Notes: a model not told the origin generated them from the sequence alone. Shown: positions 13,894 through 27,341, counted from the first letter of the stretch. The stretch: DNA of 64,000 bases from Allacma fusca (GCA_947179485.1 OX359246.1:43999632-44063631); one strand, 5' to 3'. Program-made: numbers and translations.

Positions 13894-15777
13894 TTAATAA
13901 GTTGGAGGAGGAGGTGGATTCGGTCTGGGAGGTGGTGGAGGAGCGAATCCAGTTGGAAAATGATGAGGTGGTCCTGGTGGTGGAGGTGGCATGGGCGGCC
14001 AAGAATTGGGCAAGCCCCATGCCATGGGAGGCATAGGTGGAAATTGTGACGGTGGTGGTGGTGGCATTCCCATATTTGGAGGCATTCCTGGAGGAGGCAT
14101 GTTCATTGGATTCATCATATGTGGCGGCATAACAACTGGCGGGGGTGGTGGTGGAGGCATTGCTGGAGGTTGGGATGGTGGTGGAGCATCAGCAAACAGT
14201 TGATTTGGTCTGTCAGTCTGCGTAAGCGGATTCTGAGCAGCCAATAACCTGTAAACGAAGATATCAAAACAGTTTTACACTTCTGCTGTGAAGCTCGCAT
14301 TACATCACAAAAGCTCTAATGATTTAAAAAAAAATTAAATCTCTTACCGCTCAGCAGCTGAACCATGTCTTTCCCCTTTAGAATCTTTCTTGAAAGCATA
14401 AGAAACTGAAATAGGTCGGTTACACAAATACTGACCATTCATGGCATCAATAGCTGCATCCGAGGCCTCAAAACTTGCATAGTTGACAAAAGCAAACCCC
14501 TTCGAATTCCCACTCTCAGGATCTCTCATGATCTACAACACCAAACAATTCCAAATTCAATCACAGTCAACAATTTCTCCCCTAAAACTTTTATTTTTAT
14601 TTCAAATCATTTCAACCATCCTAACCTTCGGTGTCTGCAGTATCACCCCAAAAGCAGAGAATGTATCATACAGCAGCTTCTCATCCACCTCCGGATCTAA
14701 GTTCCCAATGAAAACATTAGCACCCACATCCAAATTCTTCTGATGCGCCGAGGCTTTATTCACCCTCACAGGCTTCCCATACAACTTTATCATGTTCAGG
14801 ATTCTTATCGCATAGTCCGCATCATCCTCACTGATGAATTCCACAAATCCATACCCTTGATGATTCAGGGAAACGCGGTCTTTCGGCATGTGCACATTCA
14901 CTGTAACATCAAATTAATCTCATTAGACTCCCCTTGACCCCACACAACGAATCCCCTTCGAACCCATCACTTCCCTCCACAAAACCATAGCATCCCCTCC
15001 TCAACGGCATTCCCTCCACCATAACAACTCCAACACTTCAAAAAATACTTAACGCCAAATAATAACATCCTAATTATTACAGTCAAACAAACACAACGCC
15101 CACTACAAAAAAATTACTCCCCAATTTATTAAACACTGACAATTCCGATGACAATCCCACCAGTAGTCTTCTCACCCCATTTATTCACATCGTCATTACG
15201 ATTTCAACTCCCTACTAAATTTATTACACCCAACTTACCCACAGGTCCAGCTTGAACAAACAACTCCCACAGCAAGGTCTCCGAAACCTTCTCATCCAAG
15301 CCCCCCACGTACACAGTGGCATCTGCAAATAATTAAATGCTCATCAATCCAAATCATAAAATACGCTCACATAGTCCGAAGCCCGAACTAATTCTTCCTA
15401 CCATTAAAAATTCATTACCACACAATCTAACATCTCAAGACATTGTTTCCAAAAAAAATATATCCAGATATTCTTCCTCAATAATTCCGTTTTTAATTTT
15501 CAATTTCTCCTGACACAATAATTCCACGGCCATAAAAAGCTACAAAGCCACAGCCACAGCCACAAGAACTTCCCAGAATCAGATATGCATTTCAAGCGGC
15601 AAATGAAGATTACGATTTGTTTTAAAAGTTATGAAATTAAATCCCTGAATTTTAGTATCAATCTAGAACTGAATATTTGACGGGTCAAATTCTGACTTGA
15701 AATTTTATAATTAAACAGTTTTTAGTACAATTAAATTAATTACCTTGATTTCTTTCGGCGATGGGTCCCGCAGCCAT
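13894..15777 (-). CDS. SF3B4: Splicing factor 3B subunit 4 (SF3B4 / SAP49)
   Basis: Five exons on the minus strand (15777-15744, 15322-15239, 14900-14626, 14532-14348, 14248-13894) join in phase to 310 residues, starting [11 protein letters not shown] as in animal orthologues. RRM1 spans about residues 12-92 (RNP2 VYVGGL, RNP1 GYGFVEF) and RRM2 about 100-178 (RNP2 VFIGNL, RNP1 GFAFVNY), then the near-invariant linker [18 protein letters not shown]. The C-terminal third is Pro/Met/Gly-rich with long proline runs and ends [12 protein letters not shown]3B4 is part of the SF3b complex of U2 snRNP and contacts pre-mRNA around the branch site. The proline tail is much shorter than in vertebrates (about 424 aa total), closer to insect lengths. 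It is head to head with NECAP. Confidence 0.97.
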
Positions 15778-16714
15778 GTTGAATTTCAAACTTCCCCTCT
15801 GCACTTGGACTAGTTCCTGAGCCTCGCCGCCAATATTCAAATGTCCGAAGGTTTCATAGTTTCGCACGTCCACGGAGAGTTATTGAGAAGGAATTCATGG
15901 TGAGTCAAAGACAGCAGTTAAAGCCAGAAGCAGAGGAATATAGGAAAGGAGAGCAACTGACGTTTAACAATTTTGGCATCCACAGAGATCCAATTTAATA
16001 GGCGTCACATTTTAATTCCCAGTTCCTGAATCATTAGCAGAGAGGTTGAAAGGAGTAAATAATAATTGACTGGTGGTACCATTCTGTCTGTTGTGGACAT
16101 TCAAGGACATTACCATAAGGCGTGAAGGTAAAGTTTGTAACTGTAGAGCTTCCTCCTAAAAAAAATAATAATTTTTGTAGGAATATAAATGAATTTTGTA
16201 GGGTTGTAAAAGTTTAAGGTGATTTTAAATTAAAATATATTTTTGTTATACTTGTCCCTGGAATTTCCAGAGGTGTGAGTTTTCAAAAAATAGAGCATTT
16301 AGCTACTTACTGGTGTGCGCTAATGTCAATACTTTGTGTGTATGTTTGTGTACCTTGTGTGTATAGGTTGCACTGTGGGAATTATTAGATACAAGGAAAT
16401 GTAAACATTGAGTACTTACCTGTATGTATGGGCATATATTGGAATGCGGGATTAAAAAAAAATCGGTGGAAAGAGAGTCAGTGAGGTTGGACGCTTAGCG
16501 TTGGTCATGCTTGAGTGGTCTTTTGGGGTTCGGTGCTCTCACATGAGTGACTTGTGGTTTTGTCATTGAAATTGATGTATTTGTACTGAAGCGGAACTAC
16601 ATATCTGTACAGGACCTAATTAATATCTCGTTGTTCTGGGATTTCTTTTTAGAAGGGACGTGAGCGAGCCATAAGGAAAGAAGGAGGACTGACGGGAGGA
16701 TTTGCAGGAACAAG
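15778..16714. promoter_or_regulatory. Shared divergent promoter region of SF3B4 and NECAP
   Basis: This 937-bp gap separates the start codons of SF3B4 (leftward) and NECAP (rightward), so both promoters and both 5' UTRs lie here. Base skew flips across it: G-poor to the left, C-poor to the right on the plus strand. I see no unambiguous TATA box. An additional 5' UTR intron for either gene is possible and not resolved. Confidence 0.6.
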
Positions 16715-17967
16715 ATGGCAGATTACGAAAGTGTTCTTTTAGTGAAGTCCGAGGTCTTTGTGTATCGGATCCCACCGAGGACGTCCAATCGGGGATATAG
16801 GTAAGTGGAGTAATTAATTGGGGGGAGGGGTGTTCATCGTGGATATGTAATAAGTTTGTTTTTTGAGTTTGGTGGAAGAGTGATTTGTTAGGGATTCGTT
16901 GGTTGGAGTAAGATTGGTTAGTAGTTGGTAGTATAGTATGATTTTTTTTGGGGTGATTGTATTAGTTGGATGATTGTTAGGTGTGGATATTGATTGGCGG
17001 AGATCGATTTGGCTGGAGTTAGATGATTAATGATGTAGTATTTGCTGAATTTGGTGGGATTGTGATTATTAAGAGCTACGGAGTGGAACCTTGATAACCC
17101 AGATTGGACAGGGAGGATGAGACTGGTCTCCAAAGACAAGACGGTCTTCATTAAATTAGAGGATAAAACCTCCGGGGCGTTGTTTGCTCAGTGTCCGATT
17201 GAGACGTATCCTGGGAACTCGGTGGAGCCTGTGGCGGACTCGTCCCGGTACTTCGTGCTAAAAATCCAAGATGAAGGTGGTAAGTGTGGTTTTAGTGTGT
17301 GTGCTACTTAGGTGTAGTGTTCTATTTAAAATGTAGGCTGATATGGTGGGGGAGAATTGCAGACAGCGTGTAGCTAGGAGAAGATCTTAATTGTTTTGGA
17401 ATATATTATATCATGCCAAGTAGGTCGCCATGCGTTTATTGGAGTCGGATTTGCGGACCGGTCGGACAGCTTTGATCTAAATGTGGCTCTCCAGGATCAT
17501 TTCAAATGGGTTCAGAAAGAACAAGATCTGGCAAAAGAAAAGGAAGCACCGAAGCCTTCCTTAGATTTGGGATTCAAGGAGGGGGAAACTATTAAAATCA
17601 ATATGAAAATCACTGTGAGTGTTTATTTTATTTGAAACCAGGCTTGTTTACATTAAAACTACTCAGGATATACATATGTGCGGCCTCATTGGAAGGATAG
17701 CAGAAATAGCAATAATCTTTGGTAATTGATCATTTCCAAATCATTTGCTTTTTGTAGAAAAAGGATGGGAGTGAATCTTCCTCAAAGGCTAAGAAGCCAG
17801 CTGCTGTTGGAGGATTAGGGGGAATTTTACCCCCACCGCCTGGAGGGGTCAAAATTGCACCACCGCCTGGGGGAGTCCCAACTCAGAAAACCCCAACAAG
17901 TTCACCAGCTCACAGTGCAAATATTAATCCTCCTGCATCAAGCAATACAGACTGGGTGCAATTTTAA
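16715..17967 (+). CDS. NECAP: NECAP endocytosis-associated adaptin-ear-binding protein
   Basis: Four exons (16715-16800, 17074-17279, 17424-17614, 17758-17967) join in phase to 230 residues beginning [20 protein letters not shown]. The N-terminal about 160 residues are the PH-like PHear domain: [56 protein letters not shown] and [13 protein letters not shown] are all family landmarks. The tail is short and Pro/Gly-rich (PPPPGG twice) and ends exactly in WVQF, the C-terminal motif that binds the alpha-adaptin ear of AP-2. NECAP acts in clathrin-coated vesicle assembly at the plasma membrane. It is somewhat shorter than mammalian NECAP1 (275 aa), the difference being in the low-complexity tail. 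Confidence 0.97.
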
Positions 17968-20900
17968 AAGTATATTAGAAAAGGCTTGCATCTGGATTTG
18001 AAATTGACCTGATAATTGCATTCAGTTCGTCTCCTATTTAAATATCAACCCGAGTTTGGGTCTTGATGCACAAAGCTTGATTCATCATTTAGAAAACGTA
18101 TACTAACTAACATGATCAAGTCATGACCAGCAAAACTCTGCACCTCCGACTCAATACGTAGCATCTCAATTTCCGCTGTAAAAACTATAAAAAAACAATA
18201 ACTAAACAGTAATTATTAGAAGTTAGGCATTAAGGTATATAAAATATATAAAATACTGATAATTCCTTAAGAAACTTAAATTATGTAGCCTATCGCTTCT
18301 AGAAATTAACTTAATTCTAAACCGGACTACTCGTGATAAACTATCAGTATCGATATGGATTGTGTATGTGCTTAGACTAATATAGCTTTTAAAGAAGCAA
18401 CATGTAATGATAGGTGTCTTGTCATTAACCACTTTAAAAAGAGGCAGGTCTTCTATGTACTCCAAAATTGTTGTAAAATTCTGGATCATATTTTATTCCT
18501 TATAAACATCAGAATTAATCTTCGTTTATTGCCTTTACAGTCCTTGTGAATTTTGTTGCTGACTGTTTAGCCAACATTTTCTAATCATGTAGTGAAATTT
18601 CCCGGAGATAAGGAAATCTTTCAAATTATGCTCTTTTCCACCTGTCATTTAATCGTCTCAAAATTTGCAACTTCAAACTGTCATCTTCTTAATTTTACCT
18701 AACAGTATCTGCATGTATTCTTGTTTAACTGCAGTTACTCAAGGTACTCTGAATGTATAGATATGAATACTTTTTTACGAAGTGGGTTTTACATTGATCA
18801 AAGGTCTACCAAAACGAAACATTTGTAATCATAATTAAATTCTGTTGTTGGTAGTTTAGATTTGGCTATTATTTCTTTCATTTCAGTAGGAAATGTATAG
18901 GTACCGTGTATTTCTTCTGGTTTCATTTCTTTCTCTAAAATTATCAATGATTCTCGCAAAAATATATTGGAGGGTGAGGCAGAACATGAAAAAAATGCTA
19001 TATCAAGGTTGAACGAACATTCCAATACTATTCAGCAAGTGTACATAATGAACTGCATTAGATAATCAGCTGAGTGGCTGCTTTAGCTATGAAAGGGAGA
19101 AGTGGGAGTAATAATAATACTATTATTAGTGCTATAATGATACAGAGTTATTAGGAACTGTAGCATAAACTCACATTAATTAAGGTAATAACGTTGAAGT
19201 TGCATTTGAACGCGATGCTAGGAACGGGTAATGTTATCCTGGAACTGTTCAATAATTTTATTAGTGAGAATGATTTCTAAATTAATTGTTTGATTGAAAG
19301 CGTTTATGGGGAATGAAGGTTATGTGCAGCGTACTAATACAAACGTTATTGTACTTACACTGCAGAACCTGAGCATGAGAAATTTAAAACTAAGTAGACA
19401 AATCACTATTTTTTTGCGTTTGCCGCAAATGATTAGACTTATCACTACACGTACTTGTTAGATAGTTATAGCTATGCTATTTCCCTGGATGATATATGAT
19501 CATTTCAGCGTACTGTATTAGCAATTAAGAATCATTAGGAAAGTATCGTTTAGTGAAGAAGCAAATGAACTACATATGTTTGAATCTAAAAGACTTCTAA
19601 TCTCTTTCTGTAGAAGCAAAATGAACTAAGCTTACTGTCAAAATATAGCTCGTGTCGAATCTACGCAGGCAGAATTTTTTTATTTTACTTCCACTCTGAC
19701 ACATACTTATGTAGTCCGTTTTGCTTTTTTACTAACCACATAGTTATTTAGTGAGTGAAAATTACAATGTTAAGAAAATGTTCCAAAAAATAAACAAAGC
19801 GCAATATTATGAGAGAACTTCAAACCAAATCCGTCACGATTTTATTTCCTTTTCCCACCGACCATCGAAAAGTTGTCATTCTTAGTAGTCTTTATACGAA
19901 TATTTTTCAAAATATAACACATTAAAAAATAATGTGGCAGTCAGTAAATTAATTCATAGTCCGCAACAAAATTACCAGATAGACATTCGTCAAAACAGGT
20001 AATGTTCAATTTCCTTATAGTACATCAGAACCTGAAAGATAATTGGTAGCCACAAAGTCAAAAATGCTAATCAAACTTCTTGTTGAGTATTATGTAGCAT
20101 TACAAAAACATATACAAGAACAGCATTTTATGTACATACATACAAACCGAGAACCATAATTCATCAAAGGATTTAAAAAGTAGTCCTTGACAAGGACGTT
20201 GATGTGAGAAGTCACAAATTCACAACAGATATTAAGTCCAGTCTAGATTTTTGTTCTTGAAAATTAGAGATACCTGCTAACTGATTATAAATAACTAAGA
20301 ATGCTGAATTCCTTCAAGAAAGTAAAATAGTTTAATCGGGAGGGTCATGAAAAAATAATTTGACTCATTTATAAATATTAATTACATGTTCACTCTAACT
20401 TCACAAATCAGTTCGTATATAAAGTAGTATAGTAATTGTAAATATACTTACAATAATAATTAGTACTATAGTATAATGTGTAAAATATAAAATATTGCGA
20501 ATTAACTATATAATAACAAAGTGAAAGTGACTAGATACGTGTTTTGACACAGGCGGTAGTAAAACGGTCTCCTGTATATAGAAAAGTCATTACCAATCAC
20601 TAACACAATGGTTGGACTCGGAAGACCAGCATGAACAAATAATTGCCAATAAAGATTAAATACTTTTATATGTCGTCATATTACCTGAATGAAGCATACG
20701 GTGGTACTCCATTTACAAATAAAGCTCAAATCATTTAAAAACTCAAAACTTGCTAGTTTCAGTTTGGGTGGGTAACCTATAGTTAAGACAGTAAGTATCT
20801 ACACTAATAAACTTTAATCACTTATCCGGATGAACAATATACATTATTGAAATTTGTAACAACATCTTTTCCAAGGGTTGGTCGCTTGATTTGTATTTTT

Positions 20901-21832
20901 CAATATATAATTATATGATACTCTAAATACATGAGAAATTGGTATTTCCACACGGAAACTCTTTTTCTTGCTGGTAATTGAACAACTTTTCCGGAAAAAA
21001 AAGACAGCCTAAAATTTACACTTAAAGTGTAATCATGTATAATGACATTTGTAATTACATGACGTTAACATGTAACCTTAACGGTTGCATTTAGCTTGAA
21101 AACCGCTCTCACGTTCCCTCGTAAGTCTCTAATGACGGTTGCCTCTCTAGTACTAATTCAGTATTACGAACATATGACAAGCCCATATGCTATCAATTGA
21201 TACAGAATCAAATATTTCACACCGATTTCTTACTTAGCAACTAATTTCTGACTTGTCTTAAAAACGTTCAACAGCTGTTTTTTATAATTATAAACTGCTT
21301 TACATTATTGAAAAGATGGAATTCAAATGGACGAAATGACCAGGGACTCCACCATCAGTTACTATTGTTTGAAAATACCATCAAACCGGAACAAAATGCA
21401 CACTTTTGAAGGAAGATACACCTAAAGGGTACTGGGTACAATTAATGCTTTAAGATAACAGATGATACTTTACAGCAGCATCTATTGTGATAAACACTTT
21501 GTAATTTGCAACACTGGTACTTTTGAATTCCACATCACAAACAACGGACACACTTTCTTTTTGTTACTATATTCGTCTCCAGCTTAATTACCTTTCTTTC
21601 TATACAGGAAGTACATCAGAACAATTATCTATTTCAGAATGGTACCATTACCATATACAACGTACAATGGGTGTAAGCTTTTCGAAATGATAACTGGCGG
21701 GTTTGTGGATCGGTATGAGGCTTTCCTAAGCGTTGTATACTTAGTATTAAGAGTAAGTAATTAATTAATTTGTTCTCAAGATTTTTCCATATTCAGTGCT
21801 CTTCTCTTTTGGTTCCTCTTGTCTTTCATGAT
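17968..21832. other. Convergent intergenic stretch with no recognisable gene
   Basis: It lies between the 3' ends of NECAP (+) and the TTC17-like gene (-) and must hold both 3' UTRs. Open frames are short; the longest (minus, 19025-18798) starts at a possible ATG but has no recognised motif or splice context. Composition is uniformly AT-rich. An AATAAA at 19789 on the plus strand is too far from NECAP to assign. Confidence 0.5.
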
Positions 21833-23730
21833 CTAAGGAAGTCGTTTTGATCGAAGAGCACGGGGTGAGATACCTAGTTTGAGAGACCGCATTGCCAACG
21901 CTCGACTGAAATGTCTTGGAGGAGGACGGGAGGCCAGATCCGGAGGCTCCTCATTCTCTAGTGAGGACAACATGACAAGAAGAACACCCAGCACTAGGAA
22001 GATGATGATGAGGAGAGTACAGATGTGCAGTCCAGTTCCAGCTAGTAGAGTCTCCAGTTCCACCAGAGCCTCTTGAGCTCCAGTGTGATCTGGTCGCAGT
22101 TCAAGGGTATGCTTAAAGTGCAAAACAGCCTCTTGATGATGACCGTATGCTTTGAGTATTTCTCCAAGTGTAAAATGCTGCTGCCAAGCACTTCGGTCTG
22201 GTGCCTGCAACTCAAGAGATCTACGGGCCAGGAACAGGGCGTCGTCAAGGTACTGAAGGGTCAGCAGAAGACGGGCCAAATTGTGAAGAACCTATTGTAA
22301 TCGTAATTATATACAGGATAAAATTATACCTTAAATTGCAACACTTACTAAAGTAAAACATCATCCGCTTTGTAAAATATAACATCTTCCAGACTTTATA
22401 AAAGTACGAAGTAATAAACGCATCTAATATTGAAATAAATAAATATCAAGAAATAGCAGTGTGTAACACTAACAATCTGCTTTTAAAAATGCCTTTCGTA
22501 CTCATTTTTGGTATTAGTTATGTTCGCAAAAATTTAATTTTGCTTGAACAGTGGCAAAACTCCTACAATAATTATTACTTATGTAAAAATGAAAAACAAA
22601 TAAGTGCAATATCTAATCATTATTATTGTAATCACCAAAGAAGACATTTTGCAGTATATGATAATAAATAAGTTTACATACTCCTTTTAAATTTGCAGAT
22701 ATTTTAACTACATTCTTTTCCAAAAATTGTTTACGGTGGTGCTCATGTTAGCTTTTCAACCCACTACACCTATTGTTACTTTTAGGGGAAAACTTACTTC
22801 CGGATTGTTCGGAGCGACTGCAAGTGCACGTCGAAAACATTCAATGGCCCGCAAAGTATGACCTTTGATGCGCCAAAAGTTTCCAATTTGATTATAAAGC
22901 TGAACCGAACTGGGTTTCTAAAATTACACAAAATTTGAAAAATACTTAAGAAAATCAAATTCAAACATGGATTACAATTAAAAATACATATACTGAATAC
23001 TATAAATCCCCACCTCTTTCTTCGCTTTGCGTAACTTCCTCTCCAAAGTATTCAGATCAATGGTATCCTTCTTGCTACCTTTCTTCCTGAACACCATTGC
23101 GACCTGCGGCTCAGGAATATGCGGATGGCTCTGTCTATTCGCAACTCCGATGAGCTGGTCGTAGTAAGTAAAATTGGCGGGTCGTCCACAATCCAAGACC
23201 TCCTGACCCTCCATGAGGTACTCCTCTGAAGAGGACACTTGACCAGAACCACTCACAGCCATACCGGCATTACTACCTGCCATGGGACAACTGGCACAGT
23301 ACAATTCATGCCCATTTTTAGTCCATAAACCTTTAGGAGATATAACTGTAGTGGCTAAGATTTTTAGCACAAGCTCATCATCCTCCTCAGCTGAGATCCA
23401 ATACTGTGTCTGACTTTTCCGACTATGGTTACTATTTTTCCCCGAGGATTTTCGTCTCGAAGACCTAGTCACAAACGAACTATTCCCTCCTTCCTCGTCG
23501 TCAAACGGAACACCACCATTCTCAGGGAATATCACATTCCCAGTCCCTTTGGCTGGCAAGGTCAGAGTAGGATTCGGAGTAATGATATTCTTCCCATTCT
23601 CCTCCACCACCAGCTTCCAGTGAGGGGCCGATGAGCGTGTGTTGGTGTTCAAGATCTGCAAGGACAGAATGTAAACTGCCAGGTAGCACGAGTAGTACGA
23701 CCAGCTGAAACAATCATGACCGCTCGCCAT
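21833..23730 (-). CDS. TTC17-like tetratricopeptide-repeat membrane protein
   Basis: Three minus-strand exons (23730-23014, 22917-22798, 22291-21833) join in phase 0 to 431 residues. The first ATG (MASGHDCFSWSYYS) precedes a hydrophobic signal or anchor at residues about 10-27. Then comes HWKLVVEENGK, which resembles the start of mature TTC17 (HW-VV-E-GK), and a Ser/Arg/Lys-rich insert with several N-glycosylation sequons. Next is a DCGRP...YDQLIGVANR segment matching the TTC17 pattern of Cys then LxGVxNR. Exons 2 and 3 encode at least three TPR helix pairs (IGNFWRIKGHTLRAIECFRRAL, LDDALFLARRSLEL, GEILKAYGHHQEAVLHFKHTL). A transmembrane helix (about 367-388, LHICTLLIIIFLVLGVLLVML) and a basic 43-residue tail follow. 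TTC17 is linked to actin organisation and ciliogenesis. This protein is about a third of its length and has a C-terminal TM that TTC17 lacks, so orthology is uncertain. Confidence 0.85.
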
Positions 23731-26700
23731 TCTGCACCCATTCAATTTCGTCTCTTCAATCGCACAATTTCAAACTGTCAACTGCTTACACGAGTCGTCA
23801 GTCTTCGCTTCCACCAAAAAAACCTGCCAACACCAAAACATATCCAACAAAATTACTCCTCAGAATCCAGCACAGGGAAAAAAATAGACATTAAACTAAT
23901 TATTACTCTACAATCCACTACAAAACAAACCCTCACAATCAATAATAGCAACTCGTTAAACTCACACAATAAAAACAGTTCCACTATTAACCATCACCAC
24001 TTACAACTTAACCTTGAGCTAACACAGTTCCTTCACTCACACATGCCTTTAACCCTAATAATCCTCCAAAAAAATAATTCACTAACACGACCTCAATCAC
24101 TAGCTGACAACAATCCTACACACAAAAAACATACCAAAATCAGCTTTCTGTTTTAAAATACTCGATAGTGACTTTCACCCACCAAGTTCTCACCCTAACT
24201 TTCTTTCCCACCAATCCCACCGCAATCACTTCAAAAAAACAGTGACTCTAACGTCACCTTTCAGTAATCCTTTTTCGAAAGATAGCTCACTACGCACTAC
24301 GCCGTTCTATAGTCTCCAAAGACTTAACGAAACCAGTTTCACGTCCAACATCAGTTACAAAAACCACTCTGGTTTCTGCATACATTCACATAAATACAAA
24401 AATTACAATAAAAACCCTTCCAGATAAATTAATCCAACAAATCAAATGGAATTGAATCCATCAAAATTTCCAACAGCAACCATTGCCATTTCCCACTACC
24501 AACATTACAAATCAAACAAACGACTTGTCTACAAGACACCCCAAAAATTGACCCTGACTCACCTGAATCGATAGTTACTGTTACTACTATTGTTCAATAA
24601 TCTTCCCACAAGTCAATACTTGCTCACTGTTTACATCATTTATCTTTTAACTGCTATTTAAGCCCTTCTCTCCTATTCCACACATAAATTTGAACTTGAG
24701 TTGCAACACGGAAGCGAATCCCAGATACCGATAACGAATCCCATTCTGTGTACACAAATAAATGCACAATAAGCAAAAGTTCAAATCCCAACTGTAATAA
24801 TAACAATTACATAACAAACAACAACCACATCGATATACTTACACCACCCACTATACTTATAACATACATGAACTATGATTATTAAACTTTGTATAGCATT
24901 AAAAGTTGATAATACATCACACACACACACACACATAATTACACATTTTTACTTATACACTTACAATATTTTAATAGCTCTTGAATCTCCTCCTGCTGAT
25001 AGTATTTACTCAGAAATGACATTCATATGAAAAATAGGACATTATCACTTTGGTTCATGTAATAATTAAATGTATCCCAAGATTATGAATAAAAAAGCTA
25101 GGAAGCAAAAATAACATGAATATCCAGCGTTTATAATGATGTGCTTCCAATGCAAGTATAATCCAATGGTTCGATGCACTTTTAAAAATCTCCGAAGACT
25201 CTCCCACAACACTATTTAAAAACAAGGGTTATTTTGAATTATTATTTTATGCAACAATTGATTTTTCTGTGTAGTAATATATAAGAATTAGGTGAAACTA
25301 TTAAAAAGAGTTGAAAGAATTGATCAATGTTTTTTTTTAAACACTTTGCTTTGGGCTCTTGGTGGCTCCTTCGTTTCCCACCATGCACAATTCCATACTC
25401 ATTTGTATTTCTATCTGGAGAATTATAGGACGGACCCTCACTACACACATAAATATGAGCACACAAAAACATCACATGGAAGGAGGAATGTATATAGAGA
25501 TTAGAGATCTCAAATGCACACGAATATTATTATAGAATCACAGAATCCTTCCGTATGTATATGTTGTGTGTAGAGTGCGGAGTATATACGTACGCCAGCG
25601 TTTGTATAGGGAATTGGAGTGAATGAGTGAAAGTGAGCCAGTGTGAAGGAGTGTTCAAGGGTTAGGGGCACAGTGAGACGAATGCTCCTACTATTAAAAG
25701 GTTTCATGCTAAGGACCCGCGGACACATGGTACTTTGGACTAGGGGTAGAATTTAGTGGGTTAAATAGATCGTTCGGGGAAGGGGTCCGAGATTTCTGGG
25801 AAATTATGGGAAATTATGGGAAATCCGACAGCCCTGAATTCGAGAAGGATGAGACTCTTGGGCAAGGTTCCAAGAATTTTGGGGGAATTTGGGGAGGCTC
25901 CAAGGACAGGATGTCGCAGTCGGGCGAAGGTCCAAGAATTGGGGGAAATTTGTGACAACTCCTAGGTCAAGACGTTGGGGAACGAAACATATTCTGGCAA
26001 TTGGGGAGTATTGCGGGTTTTCGGTAGGGCGGTTTAGTTCGATAAGATTTTTATTGTAGGGGGTACCTGGTGGATTTTCGGGCGGAATGCATAGTCGGGC
26101 AAGTTCAAAATTGTAGTCCGTTGTGCATTTGAAATTTTCCCCACACCATTTAATGGATTTTGTGGTGCTGAAGGTGGTAGATCAAAGGTGGGCGATGCAA
26201 TCATAAACAATTGTGACTGAATAAAATGACAAAGTAAATAAATAAAAATGTGTGTAACAGATACGACTGCAATGTGAATTTGAACATTGCAACTGTGTGT
26301 ACACTCCAGGGCGCGCGGAGCGCGGAGTTACTAGATAAGTTAGAATTGCGACTGATAAGTAAGTTCTGGAGGGAGCTTAATCTTCACCTAACCATTTTAC
26401 TTTTTTTGAGTAACGTAATTCTGATGAATTAATACAAATGGAACCAAACGACTTGGTCACATTCTTTGGGTAGGCCTCCAAGGCTCTCCAGTCACTTACA
26501 ATACAATTTCGTTATAAGTAATCCGCAAGGGCTGACAACGGATTGTGTTCCTTATAAAACTCACCTATGATCAGCACTACGTGGAGCGTTAACTAATAAT
26601 TACACATTAAAAGGTTTATTAGATAATACATTAAAAAAGGTATTCAGGTCACTCATGTACGAGTTCATGCGACATCTGCCCGTTAATGGAACGAAAATTT

Positions 26701-27341
26701 AATGTAAGCAGCAAATATTAAAATATTCCTCATAAGCAGTCTCTTTAGCATAATTGTTTTCCCGTACGACCATTCTAACAATAAGCACATTCATCTATTA
26801 ATTTACTTCTTATAATTAGCCTGAAATCCGATAGGAACCCAACCTTGTAACAAAGGCAAGTGACTGTAGGCATTTTCAGCAGTCAACATTGGAACCAGTC
26901 TAGGCGGATCAAACACTGCAGGTCAGGTTTGTTTATACATTGAACAAGTGCACATACGTATGTATATGTCATGCTTAAACCAAACCGTACAACTACATAC
27001 AGTAAGTACTGTGTATGTATACATACACATCTGTATACAGACGTTAATGGGTTTTGCAAGTCTGATATATTGGAGACTTTTTCTGCAGTTTCTGTAGTTA
27101 TTCATGCACCGAGTCCTGGCTCCTTTACAAAAGATGCTAAAGCATGCGTACCGCATTCTTTCCATCATCCCCGCCTTGTACTGGAGTCACTTGCGAATAG
27201 AAACGGTAGATTTGAACTAACCCGTCCCTCACTCTTGCCCGGGCTGTTGAAGCTGTAGCAGGTTTTAGACTTGGTTCCCAAACTAGGAGAATTCCAAAGC
27301 CTAATCACCTGCAGAAAGGGCCATACAAATATTGTAGAATA
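23731..27341. other. Intergenic region upstream of the TTC17-like gene
   Basis: 23.75-24.9 kb is strongly G-poor on the plus strand, as in the 5' regions of leftward genes here. 25.5-26.1 kb is C-poor with imperfect repeats built on GGGAAATTATGGG and TCCAAGAATT...GGGGGAA. The switch between them suggests the leftward promoter of the TTC17-like gene plus an unannotated rightward transcript. A (CA)n run is at 24917-24935. No convincing coding exon was found. Confidence 0.45.

Noticed and set aside
13991-14203. Glycine-rich plus-strand frame
   Set aside because: Antisense image of the SF3B4 proline-rich tail.
18798-19025. Minus-strand 75-codon frame with mixed composition
   Set aside because: No recognised motif, no splice partners and an isolated position in a convergent intergenic region.
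24700-24800. Possible tRNA T-loop (GTTCAAATCCC)
   Set aside because: No A-box or foldable acceptor stem upstream.
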